From positions 1 through 9,172 of the forward strand of contig CAIQQL010000023.1 of NCBI GenBank assembly GCA_903873955.1: DNA of 9,172 nt, read 5' to 3'. A program made the translations under genes and the position numbers. This document shows positions 5,903 through 9,172 of this stretch, one piece after another. The notes under the pieces were generated by a model. The model was not told the origin of the DNA, did not search any database, and saw nothing but the letters and a program-made list of their open reading frames with translations. The stretch comes from an uncultured archaeon (GTDB taxonomy: Archaea > Nanobdellota > Nanobdellia > Pacearchaeales > GW2011-AR1). Within the stretch, counting starts at the first letter, position 1, and the number at the start of each line of letters is the position of its first letter.

Positions 5903-6917
5903 GATCGGAATAAAAAGACCTGACGCTACACCGGACAACTACTACGATATCCTTGAGGTTAGTCCCAGAGCACGCCCAGAGGTCATCGAAGCGGCTTATC
6001 GTACGCTTATGAAGTCTTATCATCCGGACAAAGGCAATGACGGTAGAGTTGCACTGGAACTTAATGAGGCAAAAGAAGTCCTTCTAGACCAAAAAAGACG
6101 CAAAGAGTATGACTCTTCCCGTCTAAATCTTGAGGGCAAGCTTATAGGAAACTATCGAGTTCTCGAACAGATCGCCGAGGGGGGTTTTGGCAAGACGTAT
6201 CGAGGAGAGCACGCCCAGCTCAAAACGCCCGTATGTATCAAGTATGGCCATGAGGTCTCGCCGCAAGATGAGGAGGTGCTTATGGATGAGGCAAAGGCAA
6301 TCTGGGACCTGAGGCATTATGGTATTCCAGTCATGAGGGATCTTGTCAGGACAAAAGACGGACTTGCCCTGGTGATGAGCTACATCCCGGGTCCGACCGT
6401 TGCACAGATTGTTGGCAAGGTGGGCAGCATAGAACCTGAGAATGTGGCATGGATTGCCGAACGATCGCTCAATGTCCTCAAATACCTGCATTATCATGGG
6501 GTGGTGCACGGTGATGTGAAACCGCAGAACATTATTGTCCAGCCAGAGGTCCACAATGTGGTGCTGGTTGATTACGGCCTCTCGGCACTTAAGCCCAAGT
6601 CCACAGATAGAAACCGAGGATATACGCCTTATTTTGCTTCTCCAGAACAGGAGAGCGGAAGCGTGCTCCTGCCAGAAACTGATTTCTTTGGTATGGGTAT
6701 GACCATGATCTATGCGCTTGGGGGTGATATTGCCTCGAAAAGAGTGCCTACATCGACCCCAGATCCTCTCTGCCATTTTATCAAACGGCTCATTGTTCGT
6801 GACGTGCTCGCCCGTCCAAGCTGGGATAAGGAGGATTTAGTGGAGACTCTCAAAGATGTCCGTGAAAAATCATTTGGAAGGAGGAATTCGGGCATGAAGC
6901 CCATCAAGGGAATCTAA
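5901..6917 (+). CDS. J-domain / Ser-Thr protein kinase fusion
   Basis: This 338-residue cytoplasmic signalling protein joins two domains. Residues about 13-74 are a DnaJ-type J-domain (NYYDILEV, the HPD motif at 41-43, then KEYDSSR), which should stimulate the ATPase of an Hsp70/DnaK. Residues about 84-325 are a Hanks-type kinase. Its features are the glycine loop EGGFGKTY (93-100), ATP-binding K114 in VCIK, E130 as the likely helix-C Glu, catalytic HGDVKPQN (203-210) with D205, K207 and N210, metal-binding DYG (224-226), the SPE of the activation segment (247-249), D261, and R305. All key residues are present, with HGD and DYG in place of HRD and DFG, both tolerated. No membrane segment is present. 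I prefer the ATG at 5901, twelve residues before the J-domain. An in-frame TTG at 5859 has AGAAGGA 7 bases upstream and would add 14 residues of poor character. The vWA and pyruvate-kinase-like genes follow in the same operon. Confidence 0.92.
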   Translation: MIGIKRPDATPDNYYDILEVSPRARPEVIEAAYRTLMKSYHPDKGNDGRVALELNEAKEVLLDQKRRKEYDSSRLNLEGKLIGNYRVLEQIAEGGFGKTYRGEHAQLKTPVCIKYGHEVSPQDEEVLMDEAKAIWDLRHYGIPVMRDLVRTKDGLALVMSYIPGPTVAQIVGKVGSIEPENVAWIAERSLNVLKYLHYHGVVHGDVKPQNIIVQPEVHNVVLVDYGLSALKPKSTDRNRGYTPYFASPEQESGSVLLPETDFFGMGMTMIYALGGDIASKRVPTSTPDPLCHFIKRLIVRDVLARPSWDKEDLVETLKDVREKSFGRRNSGMKPIKGI

Positions 6918-6918
6918 C

Positions 6919-6984
6919 ATGATGAACGCTAATCCCTCACGCACACTCCAACAATTGAAAGGAGGTTCTAAGCACTATGTCTGA
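6919..6984 (+). CDS. Possible 21-residue small ORF between kinase and vWA genes
   Basis: Beginning one base after the kinase stop, ATG ATG opens a 21-codon frame ending at the TGA at 6982-6984. It therefore overlaps the start of the vWA gene by eight bases. It has a fair ribosome site, AAGGGA (6906-6911), 7 bases before the ATG. The peptide begins MMNANPSRTL and ends with GGSKHYV. It could couple translation of the kinase to the vWA protein, or be a small protein, or be chance. The strong AAAGGAGGT for the vWA gene lies inside it. Nothing else supports it as a protein. Confidence 0.25.
   Translation: MMNANPSRTLQQLKGGSKHYV
6958..6966 (+). promoter_or_regulatory. Strong ribosome binding site of the vWA gene
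   Basis: AAAGGAGGT lies 10 bases before the ATG at 6977 and is the best Shine-Dalgarno in the window. It fixes the start of the vWA gene. It contrasts with the genes that follow a TATA box and lack such a site, as expected for an internal operon gene in archaea. Confidence 0.8.
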
Positions 6985-7924
6985 GTCGGGAGATTATGAC
7001 CCTGGGCCTTGGAGAGGCTATGATTTCAAGTCAGCTCGTGCAGCCTATGATGTCCATGCTGGAAGAAGCTACGATGATGCCGTCACCGCAAAAAAAAGCC
7101 GTGATGACCTCGTGCCTGCTTCTCTGCGTACAGAAAGTGAATCGCCACTGGTGATCGCTTGTGATGTCACGGGTTCTATGGGTGAATGGCCTGCAACAAT
7201 CTTCTCCAAACTGCCCTATCTTGACCTTGAAGGCAAGGAATACTTAGGCAAAAGCATGGAAATCTGCTTTGCGGCTATCGGTGATGCCCATAGCGACAGT
7301 TACCCATTACAGGTAAGACCCTTCTGTGGAGGCAAAGGTCTCGAAAAGAGACTCAAAGAGCTTGTCATCGAAGGAGGTGGTGGCGGAAGCACGCAGGAAA
7401 GTTACGAGTTGGGTGCATTATATTTTGCACGCAATATCGAAATGCCCCGCGCAGTCAATCCTCTCTGTATCATCATAGGAGACGAAGGTCTCTATAGTTA
7501 TGCAGACAAAGATCAAGCCAGTGAATGGGCACGTACCACGCTAGAGGGCAGAACAAGTACCTCTCAAATCTTTGAGGAGCTCAAGCGCAAGTACAATGTG
7601 TATCTTGTACGCAAGCCCTATGGAGATTCCTCTGCCAATGTCATGGATTCGACGAATCAACGCATCTACAATGAATGGGTTGCCCTTTTAGGAGCAGACC
7701 ACATCGCAGACCTTCCTGATGCAGGAAGAGTTGTTGATGTCATCTTTGGCATCCTTGCCAAGGAGACTGGACGCATTGGTTACTTTGAGGATGAGCTCAA
7801 AGGAAGGCAAAAGCCAGACCAGGTCAAGGAGGTGCTAAAGTCACTTCATTCCATCCATTACCTCCCACCCCAGAAGTCTCTCAAGAAACTTCCGGAAGGC
7901 AGGTCAATAATGAGGAAACGATGA
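6977..7924 (+). CDS. von Willebrand factor A domain protein
   Basis: This 315-residue cytoplasmic protein has a vWA-fold core. The MIDAS metal-site motif is VIACDVTGSMGEW (59-71; D63, T65, S67, the DxTxS variant of DxSxS). The glycine-rich loop GGGGGSTQESYELG (133-146) carries the third MIDAS residue (probably T139), and strand CIIIGDEG (164-171) supplies D169. All metal ligands appear present, so it should bind partner proteins through Mg2+. The N-terminus (DYDPGPWRGYDFKSARAAYD) is aromatic and glycine-rich and resembles the leader of other bacterial and phage-linked vWA proteins known to me. No signal peptide or membrane helix is seen. It lies 59 bases after the kinase stop and overlaps the next gene by 4 bases (ATGA), so the three gene products are probably made together. 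It may be a scaffold or a target of the kinase, by analogy with TerY-P systems. Confidence 0.85.
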   Translation: MSESGDYDPGPWRGYDFKSARAAYDVHAGRSYDDAVTAKKSRDDLVPASLRTESESPLVIACDVTGSMGEWPATIFSKLPYLDLEGKEYLGKSMEICFAAIGDAHSDSYPLQVRPFCGGKGLEKRLKELVIEGGGGGSTQESYELGALYFARNIEMPRAVNPLCIIIGDEGLYSYADKDQASEWARTTLEGRTSTSQIFEELKRKYNVYLVRKPYGDSSANVMDSTNQRIYNEWVALLGADHIADLPDAGRVVDVIFGILAKETGRIGYFEDELKGRQKPDQVKEVLKSLHSIHYLPPQKSLKKLPEGRSIMRKR

Positions 7925-8946
7925 GCACATTAGCCCCAAAACTTTCTTTAGAATTTTTAGTGACGCTTTGGCCAACGTTCCCGCATTTTGCCCGTTTTGC
8001 CCGTGACGACAGGCTTGCTGGTATCCGCCTTAATAGCGCAATGATAAAAGCAGCCGATGTTGAGCACGAGCTGGACGCAGCAAAGCGAGACGGTGGCCAC
8101 GTCCCATTGTATTTTGATATAAAAGGTAGACAGCTGCGAATAACTGACGTTGCTCCGTATAAAGATCATCTTGAACTTACCTTAAATCATCCAATCGAGG
8201 TTGAGACGCCATCGATGGTCCTTTTTAAAGCCGGAGCCGACTATGCTCTGCTAAAGGAAGTATCCGATAAGACCCACCTCATCTTTGAAGGCGGTCCTAA
8301 ATTCATGGTGTACCCGGGAGAATCATTGCATATCCGTCATCCGAGCCTGCACGTGGGCGGATCTTTATTTACCGAACAGGAGATCGAAAAAATAAAAAGA
8401 GCGAAGGCAGGAGGGTTTGACCGTTATTTTCTTTCATATACGCAATGTAACCGGGATATCGATGAATTTCGCGATTATGTCGGTGAGGATGAGATTATTG
8501 CCAAGATTGAAGATAAAAGAGGTCTTGAATATGTGGCACGAGAATTCAAACCCAAAAAAAATCTTTCGCTTATGGCTGCTCGCGGTGATTTGTATGTTGA
8601 ATTGGATAAACCCCATGACATCATGGATGCGATGAAGTTAATAGTTGCAAAAGACCCTGGCGCGTATGTGGGGTCCCGTATCCTGCTCTCGGTGATACAT
8701 GACCCGGTCCCGAGTTGTTCAGATTTCTCAGACCTTGCCTGGCTGTATGATATTGGGTACCGCAGGATGATGCTCTGTGATGAGCTTTGTTTAAAAGAGA
8801 ACCTGCTGGCAAGGGCAGTGAATGTTTTGGACACTTTTAGAAAATCATATGCAACTTCACAACCTGAAATCGATATTCAAACGAAGCCTGGAAGGCCGTA
8901 TGGGTTATTCCGAAGATTTTCCTCTTTATTCACAAAAGATCAGTAA
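7921..8946 (+). CDS. Divergent pyruvate-kinase-like protein (barrel and B domain only)
   Basis: This 341-residue protein aligns by motif with pyruvate kinase: FLVTLWPT (12-19) for the TLGPAS strand, GIRLNS (34-39) for RLNFS, YFDIKGRQLR (64-73) for DTKGPEIR, a shortened B domain (about 75-148, ending SLHVGGSLF), YFLSYTQ (169-175) for the ALSFV strand, EIIAKIE (191-197), AARGDLYVEL (219-228), GSRILLSV (251-258) for ATQMLESM, and PSCSDFSDLA (264-273) for PTRAEVSDVA. By this alignment the phosphoenolpyruvate and Mg2+ residues are kept (R36, N38, D66, R73, K195, E197, D223), and the catalytic Thr is Ser252. The HG of FSHG and other K+-site residues are changed. The C-terminal allosteric domain (about 120 residues) is missing and replaced by a short basic, Phe-rich tail. 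GAGG, 5 bases before the ATG, and the 4-base overlap with the vWA gene fix the start. It could be an active monofunctional enzyme, or a sensor for phosphoenolpyruvate or pyruvate. Confidence 0.75.
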   Translation: MSTLAPKLSLEFLVTLWPTFPHFARFARDDRLAGIRLNSAMIKAADVEHELDAAKRDGGHVPLYFDIKGRQLRITDVAPYKDHLELTLNHPIEVETPSMVLFKAGADYALLKEVSDKTHLIFEGGPKFMVYPGESLHIRHPSLHVGGSLFTEQEIEKIKRAKAGGFDRYFLSYTQCNRDIDEFRDYVGEDEIIAKIEDKRGLEYVAREFKPKKNLSLMAARGDLYVELDKPHDIMDAMKLIVAKDPGAYVGSRILLSVIHDPVPSCSDFSDLAWLYDIGYRRMMLCDELCLKENLLARAVNVLDTFRKSYATSQPEIDIQTKPGRPYGLFRRFSSLFTKDQ

Positions 8947-8950
8947 GGAT

Positions 8951-8969
8951 AGCTTTATTTTACAAAGCT
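8951..8969 (+). terminator. Weak stem-loop after the kinase operon
   Basis: AGCTTT (8951-8956) pairs with AAAGCT (8964-8969) around a 7-base loop, five bases after the end of the operon's last gene. No true T-tract follows, so this is at best a weak terminator or a 3'-end stabilising hairpin. T-rich stretches near 9026-9034 may terminate instead. Confidence 0.3.
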
Positions 8970-8990
8970 TTGTTGAATCATTGAATGACT

Positions 8991-9021
8991 GGTATACCTG
9001 TTTTGTACAAACAATTTTATA
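8991..9021 (+). promoter_or_regulatory. Two palindromes and a TATA-like box before the gene at 9043
   Basis: GGTATACC (8991-8998) and TTTGTACAAA (9002-9011) are perfect palindromes three bases apart. TTTTATAC (9014-9021) follows, centred about 25 bases before the ATG at 9043. The TATA spacing matches the other genes here. The palindromes sit where a BRE/TFB-blocking repressor or an activator could bind. Their function is inferred from position only. Confidence 0.4.
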
Positions 9022-9042
9022 CTTGATTTTTTTATTATAAAA

Positions 9043-9172
9043 ATGAGTATACTGGTGATTGATAATCTTACAAAAAGCATGCCTGACCTAAAAAAGTCAT
9101 TAAACAAATATCCCTACAGCATCATTAGATATAAAGACATCAACTTAAGGTTATTAAACAAATATGATAAAA
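9043..9172 (+). CDS. N-terminal fragment, probable class I glutamine amidotransferase-like protein
   Basis: The gene starts with ATG at 9043 and is cut by the window edge after 43 codons. The opening strand MSILVIDN, followed by a helix (MPDLKKSLNK), then YSIIRYKDI and LLNKYDK, is the pattern of the N-terminal Rossmann-like half of class I glutamine amidotransferases (GMP synthase GATase subunit, TrpG/PabA, and relatives), where KYD normally leads to the IIxSGG strand. The catalytic Cys, His and Glu lie outside the window. The ATG is preceded by a TATA-like box and no Shine-Dalgarno, so it starts its own transcript and is probably not part of the kinase operon. Confidence 0.5.
   Translation, partial: MSILVIDNLTKSMPDLKKSLNKYPYSIIRYKDINLRLLNKYDK

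Noticed and set aside
6123..6776. 217-codon open frame antisense to the kinase gene
   Set aside because: It lies wholly opposite a kinase with intact motifs, has no promoter or ribosome site, and its translation is low-complexity in character with many Cys, His and Ile and no recognisable domain. It is a shadow of the coding strand.
6876..6896. GGAGG followed by ATG near the end of the kinase gene, resembling a start site
   Set aside because: The ATG at 6894 is in the kinase frame only seven codons before its stop, so no new protein would result.
1..9172. CRISPR array, insertion sequence or prophage integration site
   Set aside because: The Cas4-like nuclease prompted a search, but I see no regularly spaced direct repeats, no transposase, and no terminal repeats with target duplication.

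Overview
The window looks archaeal, although several of its gene families are best known from bacteria. The main evidence is in the promoters. At least five separate genes (starts at 422, 1895, 3113, 4863 and 5795), and probably a sixth (9043), have an A/T-rich TATA-like box centred about 25 to 30 bases before the start codon. That is the spacing expected for archaeal promoters giving leaderless or nearly leaderless transcripts. Clear Shine-Dalgarno sequences appear mainly at internal operon genes (before 6977 and 7921). A winged-helix regulator fused to a phospholipase-D-like domain also fits an archaeon, possibly a DPANN or Woesearchaeota-like lineage. The lineage is an inference and is not proven by the sequence.

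Left part (1-1895). This part is visibly more A/T-rich. It has the 3' end of an unrecognised gene with a good hairpin terminator, then a small PD-(D/E)XK-type nuclease-like gene on the plus strand. Convergent to that gene lies a second PD-(D/E)XK nuclease (RecB/Cas4-like fold) that has all its catalytic residues but none of the usual iron-sulfur cysteines. The convergent gap holds an 11-bp inverted repeat that reaches into the second nuclease gene.

Middle part (1998-5795, all minus strand). Three genes, each with its own TATA-like box: a full-length cyclopropane-fatty-acid synthase (cfa) very close to the bacterial enzyme; a 565-residue protein with a C-terminal nucleoside-phosphorylase-like domain; and the HTH plus PLD-like regulator.

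Right part (5901-8946, plus strand). Divergent from the regulator is a tight operon of three genes: (1) a J-domain fused to an apparently active Ser/Thr protein kinase; (2) a von Willebrand factor A (vWA) protein with a MIDAS motif; and (3) a protein that I read as a divergent pyruvate kinase, with barrel and reduced B domain but no C-terminal regulatory domain. Genes 2 and 3 overlap by 4 bases. Kinase plus vWA resembles the TerY-P type vWA/kinase/PP2C signalling triads, but the third partner here is a pyruvate-kinase-like barrel. This is the most unusual system in the window. The divergent HTH-PLD regulator shares the promoter region and is the obvious candidate controller.

Right edge. After a gap with two short palindromes and a TATA-like box, a new gene starts at 9043 and runs off the window. 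Its 43 visible codons resemble the N-terminus of a class I glutamine amidotransferase.
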